Assembly: GCA_946482565.1 (NCBI GenBank)
Contig: CAMLSB010000002.1
Span: 1-55,215 of the forward strand
Reading direction: 5' to 3'
Length of the DNA: 55,215 bases
DNA from: an uncultured Lysobacteraceae bacterium
GTDB lineage: Bacteria; Pseudomonadota; Gammaproteobacteria; Xanthomonadales; Xanthomonadaceae
Part shown: in pieces, positions 1 to 7,255 of the stretch
How positions within the stretch are numbered: the stretch's first letter is position 1
Layout: every line of letters begins with the position of its first letter
Program-made: the position numbers and the translations under genes
The notes under the pieces: generated by a model
Database searches by the model: none
What the model saw: only the letters and a program-made list of their open reading frames with translations
Told to the model about the DNA's origin: nothing

Positions 1-2
1 CC

Positions 3-113
3 AGCGCCGACCTCGCGCACGCCGACAGCGACAGCCTGCTGCAGGATGCCGACGCGGCGCTCTATCGCGCCAAGCGCGAGGGCCGCAACCGGGTCTGCTT
101 CTCGAACCAGTAG
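3..113 (+). CDS. GGDEF-domain diguanylate cyclase, C-terminal end (partial)
   Basis: Only the last 36 codons are present; the gene begins before the window. The tail reads as the end of a GGDEF domain: Asp-Ser-Leu-Leu-x-x-Ala-Asp, then ALYRAKREGRNRV, which is the conserved final helix and strand of diguanylate cyclases that make cyclic di-GMP. The GGDEF active-site loop lies outside the window, so activity cannot be judged. The 3' end overlaps by about 50 bp the end of the convergent MarR-GNAT gene, an arrangement that leaves no room for a terminator between them. Confidence 0.8.
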   Translation, partial: SADLAHADSDSLLQDADAALYRAKREGRNRVCFSNQ

Positions 114-973
114 TCCGCGTACGGATTGTCGTTGTAGCGGGGAATTTCGCGATAGCCGTTGCGCTCGTACAGCGCGCGCGCCTCGATGAGCGAGCGCTGC
201 GTGTCCAGCCGCAACGTGGACAGCCCCAACGCCGCGGCCTGCGCCTCCAGCGCCTCGAGCAGCCGCTGGGCGATGCCGAGCCCGCGCGCGGCGGGCGCGA
301 CCCACATGCGCTTGATCTCGCCGACACCGCGCGCAAGGACCTTGATCGCGCCGCAGCCGACAGCTTCCCCGTCGAGGCGCGCGAGCAGGAATGCGCCCTT
401 GGGCGGGACCAGTTCGCCGGGTTCGGCCGTCGGCCCTCGCGAGGGATCGAAACCGCCTTCGAAGCGCGCAGCGATCTCGCGCAGGTAGGCGCCCACGCAG
501 GCGCGCGCTTCCGCGCTGGCGGGATCGGCGCAGGCAATCCGGACCGCGGAGGCGCGCAGGCAACGCTCGACTTCGGCCATCGCCTCGACCAGCCGCTGGC
601 GCCGCGCCGCGCCGAGTGGCGCGAGCACCGACGCCGCGAAGCGCTCCGAGCGCGCGTCGAGCGCGGCGAATTCGCGCAGGCCCTTGCGGGTGAGGGCGGC
701 GCGCCGCTTGCGCGCGTCGCCGGGCGTCGGGCTCACCGCCACCAGGCCTTCGCCTTCCAGCACCCGGAGCATGCGGCTCAGGTAACCCGAATCCAGCGAC
801 AGCCGCGTGCGCAACGCCGCGACGTCGGCCCCTTCCCGGCCGATCTCGAACAGCAGGCGCGACACGGCCAGCGGTCGCCCGCGCCCGAGATAGTCGTCGT
901 CGAGCGCACCGATCCGGCGCGTGACGGCGCGGTTGAACTCGCGTACCTGGCGGACCTGGGTCTCTTCGTCCAT
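62..973 (-). CDS. MarR-family regulator fused to GNAT N-acetyltransferase
   Basis: This is a 303-residue bifunctional protein. Residues about 1-140 form a MarR-type winged helix (SRLLFEIGREG, then a helix with SLDSGYLSRMLRVLEGEGLV and the wing region PGDARKRRAALT). Residues about 150-300 form a GNAT acetyltransferase with the acetyl-CoA loop ARGLGIAQRLL and the C-terminal ALYERNGYREI motif. The frame stays open upstream to 1243, but ATG at 973 is preferred because the MarR domain begins there and a good promoter and operator end at that codon. It is divergent from a TonB-dependent receptor and may control it. The acetyltransferase substrate is unknown. Confidence 0.9.
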   Translation of the reverse strand: MDEETQVRQVREFNRAVTRRIGALDDDYLGRGRPLAVSRLLFEIGREGADVAALRTRLSLDSGYLSRMLRVLEGEGLVAVSPTPGDARKRRAALTRKGLREFAALDARSERFAASVLAPLGAARRQRLVEAMAEVERCLRASAVRIACADPASAEARACVGAYLREIAARFEGGFDPSRGPTAEPGELVPPKGAFLLARLDGEAVGCGAIKVLARGVGEIKRMWVAPAARGLGIAQRLLEALEAQAAALGLSTLRLDTQRSLIEARALYERNGYREIPRYNDNPYADYWFEKQTRLRPSRLAR

Positions 974-976
974 TAC

Positions 977-990
977 CTGACTATAGTCAG
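977..990. promoter_or_regulatory. 14-bp perfect palindrome, probable MarR operator
   Basis: CTGACTATAGTCAG is a perfect inverted repeat lying directly between the divergent MarR-GNAT gene (start 973) and the TonB receptor gene (start 1081). MarR dimers bind such short palindromes and commonly repress their own gene. The repeat covers the predicted -10 element of the MarR gene, the expected position for autorepression. Binding itself is inferred. Confidence 0.65.
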
Positions 991-1008
991 ATGAATGGCC
1001 GAACTCAA
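980..1008 (-). promoter_or_regulatory. Predicted sigma-70 promoter giving a leaderless mRNA
   Basis: Read on the minus strand, TTGAGT (1008-1003) and TATAGT (985-980) are separated by 17 bp. The expected start of transcription, about 7 bp after the -10, falls on the A of the ATG at 973, so the MarR-GNAT message would be leaderless. The only Shine-Dalgarno-like bases, AGG, sit too close to the start codon, which agrees with this. Confidence 0.55.
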
Positions 1009-1080
1009 GTCGTCGCGCCGACCCGCTTAAACCGCCGGACATCCCGCGGCATCCATTCCCTCGACTCCCGGGGAACGACG

Positions 1081-3144
1081 ATGACCAAGGCTTCCACGCG
1101 CCGACTGGCGCTGACGCTCGCACTGCTGGCCTGCCCGCCGCTCGCCCTCGCCCAGGAAAAAGTACCGGCGCCTGCAGCTGCCCCGGCAACGGCCCGCACC
1201 TACACCGCCGCCGATTTCGCCCGCTACGCGCCGCGCACCGCACTGGACATGCTCGAGCAGGTGCCCGGCTTCGCGATCCGCGAAGCGGTGATGGAACGCG
1301 GCCTCGGCCAGGCCACCGGCAACGTGCTGGTGAACGGCCAGCGCCTGTCGGCGAAGTCCAACGACGTCATCACCCAGCTCTCGCAGGTTCCGGCCGGCAA
1401 CGTGGTGCGCATCGAGATCGTCGACGGCGCGACGCTCGACATTCCCGGGCTGTCCGGGCAGGTCGCCAACGTCGTCACCAAGGCGCAGGGCATCAGCGGG
1501 CAGTGGGAATGGAGTCCCGATTTCCGCCGCTACTACACGAATCCGCAGTTCACCCGTGGCAGCGTATCGGTCAGCGGTTCCCGCGGGCGCATGGACTACA
1601 CGCTGGGCATCGACAACAGCGCCAACCACAGCGGCGCGGGCGGCCCCACCACCATCTACAACGCCGATGGCAGCGTGCGCGAATTGCGCGACGACGCCTG
1701 GACCGGCGAGAGCGACCGGCCGCGCGTGAGCGCCAAGCTCGCCTGGAAAGGCGCCTCGGGCGCCATCGGCAACTTCAACGCCTCATGGCAGAAACTGCTG
1801 TTCGATTACGTCGAGGACGACCACCGCAGCGGCCCGGGCCTGCCGGACCGCCTGCGCACCGTGCGCAGCGACGAGGGCGGGCACAACTACGAATTCGGCG
1901 GCGACTACGAATTCGGCTTCGGCGGCGGTCGCCTCAAGCTGATCGGCCTGGACCGCTACACGTTCGATCCGTCGCAGGACACCGTCGAGACGCATTACGC
2001 CGACGGATCGCCCACCGATGGCGAGCGCTTCGCGCGCGAAGGCGAGGAAACCGAACGCATCGCGCGCGCGGAATACCGGTGGAAGCACGGCGGCGATTGG
2101 CAGGTCTCGGCCGAGTACGCGTTCAACAAGCTCGACAGCGCCTCCTCGCTCTACGCACTGGACGGCAGCGGCGCCTACCAGTCCGTGCCGCTGCCCGGCG
2201 GCACCGCCACGGTGCAGGAGGACCGCTACGAACTGATGGCCAGCTACGGCCGCAACCTGCTGCCCGCGCTCACGATGCAGGTGGCCGCTGGCGGCGAGTT
2301 CTCCCGGATGCAGCAAGCCGGCGGCGGTGGACTGAGCCGTTCGTTCCGGCGTCCCAAGGGCCAGGTCTCGCTCGCGTGGAAGGCCAGCCCGACGCTCGAC
2401 GTCAACGTCAAGCTGCAGCGCAAGGTCGGGCAGCTGGATTTCTACGATTTCCTCGCCTCGGTGGACCTGCAGAACGGCCAGGCCAACGCGGGCAATCCCG
2501 ACCTGGTGCCGCCGCAGACCTGGGAACTGGAAACCGAGCTGGTGAAGAACCTGGGCACATGGGGGACCACGACGTTGCGCGCCTATGCCCAGCGCATCGA
2601 CGACATCGTCGACACGATCCCGATCGGCCCCGATGGCGAAAGCCCCGGCAACATCGACCGCGCCACCGTGCAGGGCATCGAATGGAAGAGCACGCTGCGG
2701 CTGGATCCGCTCGGCTGGGCCGGCGCGAAGGTCGACCTGACCTGGCAGCACGAGCGCAGCCAGGTCGCCGATCCGCTCACCGGCGTCGATCGCCCGATCA
2801 GCAACAACCTCAAGGACCTGGCCGAGATCTCGCTGCGCCACGACATCCCCGGCACGTCGTGGGCGTGGGGCGGCGACTTCAGCTACCAGTTCAACGCGCG
2901 CGACTATCGGCTCACCGAAGTCGGCCGCCAATGGGAAGGCCCGGTGTGGGATTCCTGGTTCATCGAGGACAAGGACGTGCACGGCCTCACCGTGCGCGCC
3001 GGCGTGACCAACCTGATCGGCGCGCGCAGCATGTGGCAGCGCACGGTTTACCTGGACCGGCGCACCGGCCCGGTGGATTTTTACGAGGATCGCGACGGTC
3101 GCATCGGCCCGATCTTCCAGTTCACCGTGTCGGGCAAGTTCTGA
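1081..3144 (+). CDS. TonB-dependent receptor (plug and barrel)
   Basis: This is a 687-residue outer-membrane receptor. A Sec signal peptide (about residues 1-25, ending LALA-QE) precedes a plug domain at roughly 40-165, containing TALDMLEQVPGF, NVLVNGQRLS and VVRIEIVDGA. A long beta-barrel region follows, rich in alternating aromatic and polar residues, and the protein ends in Phe as barrel proteins do. Start 1081 is chosen over an in-frame start at 991 because the signal peptide begins there. It is short for the family and carries no substrate-specific mark, so the ligand is unknown. Divergence from the MarR-GNAT gene suggests regulated expression. Confidence 0.88.
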   Translation: MTKASTRRLALTLALLACPPLALAQEKVPAPAAAPATARTYTAADFARYAPRTALDMLEQVPGFAIREAVMERGLGQATGNVLVNGQRLSAKSNDVITQLSQVPAGNVVRIEIVDGATLDIPGLSGQVANVVTKAQGISGQWEWSPDFRRYYTNPQFTRGSVSVSGSRGRMDYTLGIDNSANHSGAGGPTTIYNADGSVRELRDDAWTGESDRPRVSAKLAWKGASGAIGNFNASWQKLLFDYVEDDHRSGPGLPDRLRTVRSDEGGHNYEFGGDYEFGFGGGRLKLIGLDRYTFDPSQDTVETHYADGSPTDGERFAREGEETERIARAEYRWKHGGDWQVSAEYAFNKLDSASSLYALDGSGAYQSVPLPGGTATVQEDRYELMASYGRNLLPALTMQVAAGGEFSRMQQAGGGGLSRSFRRPKGQVSLAWKASPTLDVNVKLQRKVGQLDFYDFLASVDLQNGQANAGNPDLVPPQTWELETELVKNLGTWGTTTLRAYAQRIDDIVDTIPIGPDGESPGNIDRATVQGIEWKSTLRLDPLGWAGAKVDLTWQHERSQVADPLTGVDRPISNNLKDLAEISLRHDIPGTSWAWGGDFSYQFNARDYRLTEVGRQWEGPVWDSWFIEDKDVHGLTVRAGVTNLIGARSMWQRTVYLDRRTGPVDFYEDRDGRIGPIFQFTVSGKF

Positions 3145-3163
3145 GCGCCACGACGGCGGCCGC

Positions 3164-3769
3164 TCACTTCTCCGCGACGGCTTCGACCTGGATGCGCAGC
3201 GCGGTGTCCATCGAGAAGCCCCAGTCCTTGCCCGCGGTGATGCCGAAATCCGCGCGACTGAAGTGCCCGTAGGCGTCGGCACCGCACCAGTCGCGCTTGA
3301 AGACCGGATGCGGCATGCACTTGAACGCGCGGATCTCCAGCGCCACCGGCCGGCTGATGCCGCGCATCGTCAGCGTGCCGTCCACGCGCGTGGGCTTGCC
3401 GTCGACGAATCCCGCGAGCTTGCCTTCGTAGTGCGCGACCGGATGCTGCGCGGTGTCGAAGTAATCCGGACCCGCCATCAGCTTGTCCAGTTCGGGGTTG
3501 CCGAAATGGACGCTCGCCAGATCGATGTCCACGGAGACCGTGCCGGTGCCGGCCGTTTTGTCCAGCACGATCGTGCCGCTGTTGCGGTCGAACTTGCCGC
3601 GGAACAGCGACATGCCCATGTGGTCCGCCTCGAACGCCGGGAACGTATGTCCGGGGTCGATCGCATAGGTCACGGATTGCGCGGACGCCGCGGGCGCGAC
3701 GGCCGCGCTGGCGAGCAAGACGGGAAGCAGGCGCTTCCCGATCGACATGGCGTTCAGGCGATTGGACAT
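3164..3769 (-). CDS. YceI-family periplasmic lipid-binding protein
   Basis: This 201-residue protein has a cleavable signal peptide (LLASAAVAPAASAQ) followed by one YceI domain: YAIDPGHTFPAFEADHMG at the start, then DKLMAGPDYFDTAQHP, LTMRGISRPV and a closing DFGITAGKDWG. YceI proteins form lipocalin-like barrels that bind polyisoprenoid lipids in the periplasm. A second in-frame ATG at 3748 would also leave a signal peptide. It is the last gene of a three-gene minus-strand run behind a small lipoprotein and a membrane protein. Confidence 0.9.
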   Translation of the reverse strand: MSNRLNAMSIGKRLLPVLLASAAVAPAASAQSVTYAIDPGHTFPAFEADHMGMSLFRGKFDRNSGTIVLDKTAGTGTVSVDIDLASVHFGNPELDKLMAGPDYFDTAQHPVAHYEGKLAGFVDGKPTRVDGTLTMRGISRPVALEIRAFKCMPHPVFKRDWCGADAYGHFSRADFGITAGKDWGFSMDTALRIQVEAVAEK

Positions 3770-3800
3770 GATGATCTCGGTGGGTTCGGCGGCGATGGAA

Positions 3801-4019
3801 TCAGCGACGGTGCCAGCCCTTGCCCGCCATGCACGCCTCGAACGACGCAGTGCGCTCCGGGCCGGCCGGTTTCGACGCCGCTTCGGCTTCGCACGCTGTG
3901 CGCGCACCGTCGAAGGGCTCGGCGCCGTCGCCGCTCCAGCCCCTGCCATCGACCGCCGTGGTCGCGCATGCCGCCACGGACAGCGTCGCGATCAGCGCCA
4001 ATACCGTTCGATGGCGCAT
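3801..4019 (-). CDS. Small putative lipoprotein
   Basis: The product has 72 residues. It opens with a lipoprotein signal (MRHRTVLALIATLSVAAC), the Cys at residue 18 being the predicted lipidation site. The mature part has two more Cys, in ACEAEA and EACMAGKGW, that could form a disulfide. No family is recognised. Its ATG overlaps the stop of the upstream membrane protein (TGATG), so translation is probably coupled. Confidence 0.7.
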   Translation of the reverse strand: MRHRTVLALIATLSVAACATTAVDGRGWSGDGAEPFDGARTACEAEAASKPAGPERTASFEACMAGKGWHRR

Positions 4020-4387
4020 CACATCACCCCGTGCCTGCGGAAGACGTTCCAGGCGAAGACCAGCATCGCCAGCAGCACGCAGACCGCGCCGATGCCGACC
4101 ACCGGCCCGTACCACGCCGCGTGCGTCACCGCGCCGTAGATGCCGACGACCAGCAGGATCGCGCCCGCGAGGTGCAGCCAGTAATGCAGCGTCACCGCCC
4201 AATGCGGGACCTCGGGCCGTTGCGCGTAGAACAGGCCGGCGACGAACATCAGCACGCCGCCTGCCAGGTTGAGGTGCGTGTGCACCGGCGTCAGCGAGAA
4301 GTCCTGGCTCATGCCCATGCGCATGCCCAGGCACAGCCCCACGAGCAGGAACACCACGCCGGTACGTTGGAAAGCGGTCGCGCCCAT
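4019..4387 (-). CDS. Four-helix membrane protein, heme-copper oxidase subunit I-like
   Basis: This 122-residue protein has four predicted membrane helices. After the first is a HTHLNLAGGV motif and later a HYWLHLAG motif. Short proteins of this type in proteobacteria are often annotated as subunit I-like because they resemble the first helices of cytochrome c oxidase. It is far too short to be an oxidase, and the histidines could bind heme or metal. It starts the operon with the lipoprotein and YceI genes and diverges from the BlaI gene across a region with BlaI-type operators. Confidence 0.72.
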   Translation of the reverse strand: MGATAFQRTGVVFLLVGLCLGMRMGMSQDFSLTPVHTHLNLAGGVLMFVAGLFYAQRPEVPHWAVTLHYWLHLAGAILLVVGIYGAVTHAAWYGPVVGIGAVCVLLAMLVFAWNVFRRHGVM

Positions 4388-4493
4388 CGATGTTTCCCCT
4401 TTTCCGCCCCCGGGCGGTCGGGCGGATCATCGCCGGGCCAGGGCCCGGCGCCAAGATGCGCCGCAGCAGCGACCCCAGGCATGACTTCCGTCA

Positions 4494-4523
4494 TAGACAA
4501 AATAGTCTAGACAAACGTGTCTA
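4494..4523. promoter_or_regulatory. Two tandem BlaI-type operators
   Basis: Two 16-bp inverted repeats with the same layout, TAGAC-N6-GTCTA, lie at 4494-4509 and 4508-4523 and share two bases. The second extends to the dyad TCTAGACA-AACG-TGTCTAGA (4506-4525). They lie 48 bp before the ATG of the BlaI-family gene, as expected for an autoregulated MecI/BlaI repressor. They could also control the divergent membrane protein operon. Confidence 0.72.
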
Positions 4524-4570
4524 GAAGGCGTAACGTGCCTTGCATCGAAGCGCCATGGGATCCGTCCGCG

Positions 4571-4957
4571 ATGCCGAAGCCCCGCCTCCCGAAACCCACG
4601 CCCGCCGAACTCGGGCTGCTGCGCACGCTCTGGCAGCTCGGCCCTTCGTCCGTGCGCCAGGTGCACGAAACCCAGCGCCGCGAACGTCCCGACCTGGCCT
4701 ACGCCACCGTGCTGCGGCTGATGCAGGTGATGCACGGCAAGGGCCTGCTCAAGCGCGACGAAAGCCAGCGCTCGCACGTGTACGCGCCGACCCAGGCGCA
4801 GGGCTCGTTGCAGACGCGCCTGCTCGACGACCTGATCCACAAGGCCTTCGCCGGCTCCGGCAAGGACCTGGTGCTGGCCGCGTTGCGCGGCGGCCGCGTC
4901 AGCGACGCCGAGCGGGAGGAGATCCAGCGCTTCCTCGGGGAGAACCACGATGAGTGA
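4571..4957 (+). CDS. BlaI/MecI/CopY-family transcriptional repressor
   Basis: This 128-residue repressor has an N-terminal winged helix (TPAELGLLRTLWQLGPSSVRQV, then LAYATVLRLMQVMHGKGLLKRD) and the C-terminal dimerisation helices of the family (LLDDLIHKAFAGSGKDLVLAALRGG). Family members bind inverted repeats and are removed when a membrane metallopeptidase cleaves them. A GTG at 4517 is in frame, but it lies inside the operator, so ATG 4571 is used. The stop overlaps the start of the M56 peptidase gene, giving the classic coupled repressor-peptidase pair. Confidence 0.92.
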   Translation: MPKPRLPKPTPAELGLLRTLWQLGPSSVRQVHETQRRERPDLAYATVLRLMQVMHGKGLLKRDESQRSHVYAPTQAQGSLQTRLLDDLIHKAFAGSGKDLVLAALRGGRVSDAEREEIQRFLGENHDE

Positions 4958-6857
4958 CGCATTGCGGTTGCTGGCGCCGGCCCTGGCCGAGGTGCTGGTG
5001 CACTTCGTCTGGCAGGGCGCGGCGATCGGGGTGCTGGCGTGGGCGGCGCTCGGGCTGCTGCGCGTTGCACGGCCGCAGGTGCGCTATGCCGTGGCTTGCC
5101 TCGCATTGCTGTCGTGCCTGCTCGTTCCCGCATTCGGCTTGGTGCGGGCACTCGTGGCGGGCGACGCGGCGACAGCGGGTGGCATCGCCCTGCCCTTGCC
5201 GTTCGCCACGGCCGTGGTCGATGCCGGCCACGATGCAGGACCGTTCTCACTGCCGGACCCGGCGACACCGTGGATCGTCATTGCCTGGGCCGCGGGCGTG
5301 CTCGTGTTGTCGCTGCGCATGGCCTGCGGGCTGCTGTGGGCCGGCCGCCTGCGCCGCGCGGGCAGCGATGATGCCGGCGGCCCGTGGCAGGAGCGCGTCG
5401 ATCGCCTCGCGCTACGGCTCGGCATTGCGCGGTCCGTGATGCTGCGGCTGGTGCCCGGCGATGGTTCTCCGCTGACCGCCGGCTGGCTGCGCCCCGTGGT
5501 GCTGCTTCCGCTCGCGGTCGCGACGCGCATGCCGGTCGAACTCGTCGAGGCGCTGCTCGCGCACGAACTCGCGCACGTGCGCCGCCACGATTACCTCGTC
5601 AACGTGCTGCAGGGCGCGGTCGAAGCCCTGCTGTTCTACCACCCCGCGGTGTGGTGGCTCTCGCACCGCATCCGGATCGAACGCGAGCTCGTCGCCGACG
5701 ACCTCGCCGCCGGCGCGCTCGGCGACCGTCGCCGCCTCGCGCTCGCGCTGTCCGAACTCGAGCGCGTTGTTCCCGAACATACCGATGCCTTCCCCGCCCA
5801 CCTCGCGCCCGCCGCCCATGGAGGCCAGCTCATGTCCCGCATCCAGCAATTGATCCGCCCGCAGCGCCGCAGCGCTGGCGCCCTCATCGCGCTGCCGCTC
5901 GTCGGCATCGCGCTCGCCGGCGCCGCGTTCTACGCGCAGGCGCACCTCGCCGCGCAGGACGACGCCGCGATCCCCGCGCCTGTCGCTGCGCCTGTTGCTG
6001 CCATTGCACCGTCGCCCGCCGTCGCGCCGACGCCCGCCACTGCACCTGCCACTGCACCGGCACCCGCCGCGGCCCCGGCCGCCGTGCCGACGCCGCACCC
6101 GGCACCCGCGCTGGACGACGATGCGTCCTACGCCTTCGTGCGCAAGGACAAGGACGGCATCACGATGTCCGGCAACATGAACGATCGCCGCGACATCGAG
6201 GCGGCGCGCGCGCGCATCGACGGCGATTTCCTCTGGTTTCGCCGCGACGGAAAAGCCTGGGTCGTCCGCGACACGGCGACGATCGCCAGTGCCCGCCAGG
6301 CCTGGTCCGGCCTGGAGGGGATGGAAAAGGAAATGCAGGCGCTGCAGGCGAAGATGGCACCGCACAGCGCGCGCATGGAAGCCCTGAGCCAGCGCATGCA
6401 GGCGCTGCACGTGGACAACGCGTTCGACTCGAGCGAAGGCCGCGAAGCCCAGGCCGACATGCAGGCGCTCGCGCGGGAGATGGAGACGCTCGCAGGCGAG
6501 CGCATGCGGCTGGTGCGACGCGAACGACGTGCGGACAGTGACAGCGCGCGCGCCGAACTCGACCGCGCCATGGCCGCGCTCGACCAGCGCCAGGCCACGC
6601 TCGATGCGGCGATGGAGAAACACCGCGCCACCATGGAGCAGTTCAGCAAGCGCATGCAGGCGCAACAGGTGCCGATGGAAGCCCTGTCGCGCGAGATGGA
6701 GGCCGCCTCCAGGCCGATGGATGCGATCGGTCGCGACATGGACGCCGTCGGCCAGCGCATCGATCGCGCGGCCAAGATCGCCGATCGCCAGGTGCGTTCG
6801 CTGATCGACCAAGCCTGGCGCGACGGCCGCGCCCAGCCGGCCCCCACGCTGCGCTGA
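4950..6857 (+). CDS. M56 (BlaR1/MecR1-type) membrane metallopeptidase with Met-rich coiled coil
   Basis: This is a 635-residue protein. Helices in the first ~310 residues surround the zinc site HELAH (205-209), followed by FYHPAVWW and ERELVADD, which supplies the third ligand. A further membrane helix at about 310-330 leads into an Ala/Pro linker (345-390). The C-terminal 250 residues form a coiled coil with Met in repeated heptad positions (MEALSQRMQAL, MEALSREMEAA). BlaR1 has a penicillin-binding sensor at this place and this protein does not. It probably cleaves the adjacent BlaI-type repressor after sensing an envelope signal, which is unknown. Confidence 0.88.
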   Translation: MSDALRLLAPALAEVLVHFVWQGAAIGVLAWAALGLLRVARPQVRYAVACLALLSCLLVPAFGLVRALVAGDAATAGGIALPLPFATAVVDAGHDAGPFSLPDPATPWIVIAWAAGVLVLSLRMACGLLWAGRLRRAGSDDAGGPWQERVDRLALRLGIARSVMLRLVPGDGSPLTAGWLRPVVLLPLAVATRMPVELVEALLAHELAHVRRHDYLVNVLQGAVEALLFYHPAVWWLSHRIRIERELVADDLAAGALGDRRRLALALSELERVVPEHTDAFPAHLAPAAHGGQLMSRIQQLIRPQRRSAGALIALPLVGIALAGAAFYAQAHLAAQDDAAIPAPVAAPVAAIAPSPAVAPTPATAPATAPAPAAAPAAVPTPHPAPALDDDASYAFVRKDKDGITMSGNMNDRRDIEAARARIDGDFLWFRRDGKAWVVRDTATIASARQAWSGLEGMEKEMQALQAKMAPHSARMEALSQRMQALHVDNAFDSSEGREAQADMQALAREMETLAGERMRLVRRERRADSDSARAELDRAMAALDQRQATLDAAMEKHRATMEQFSKRMQAQQVPMEALSREMEAASRPMDAIGRDMDAVGQRIDRAAKIADRQVRSLIDQAWRDGRAQPAPTLR

Positions 6858-6946
6858 ACGGTCCGCGCGTCGCGGCCCCGACGGGTCGCGACGCCGCCAC
6901 GGGGATCGCGCTACGCTTGCCGGGCCCGCCCCACGAGCAGGATCCC

Positions 6947-7255
6947 ATGCGCAAGCTCCTCGTTCCCGCCACCCTCGCCGCGCTGCCGCTGCTGGCCGCG
7001 CCCGCATTCGCCAGCAGCTTCGCCGGGAGCAGCGCCGGCACGTCGGCCGGCGGCACTTCGGCGTCCTCCGGCAGCACCTCCGGCGACGACAAGATCGTGA
7101 TGCAGGCGCGCGACGACGCGGCCTGCTTCGTCGCCAGCGACGGCGCGATCCGCGGCGCGATGCTGGAAGCGGCACTCGTGTCGCTGCGCGAACACCATCC
7201 GCAATTGCGCGACCAGGGCGACCTGCAGCTGGCCCAGGCGATCCTCGCCCGGTGA
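6947..7255 (+). CDS. DUF2388 small secreted protein
   Basis: The product has 102 residues, with a signal peptide (LLVPATLAALPLLAAPAFA) and then a Ser/Gly/Thr-rich stretch. The DUF2388 core reads DDKIVMQARDDAACFVASDG, then AIRGAMLEAAL and LQLAQAILA. Such proteins are typical of Pseudomonas and Xanthomonadaceae, and their function is unknown. ATG 6947 is chosen because it begins the signal peptide. The stop overlaps the GTG of the DUF4105 gene, so the two are probably translated together. Confidence 0.82.
   Translation: MRKLLVPATLAALPLLAAPAFASSFAGSSAGTSAGGTSASSGSTSGDDKIVMQARDDAACFVASDGAIRGAMLEAALVSLREHHPQLRDQGDLQLAQAILAR

Noticed and set aside
1503..3272. A 589-codon open frame overlapping the TonB receptor
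   Set aside because: It is out of frame with the receptor and extremely Arg-rich; no start signal or domain.
4517..4570. GTG at 4517 as start of the BlaI-family gene
   Set aside because: It lies inside the operator and adds 18 residues not typical of the family; ATG 4571 fits better.
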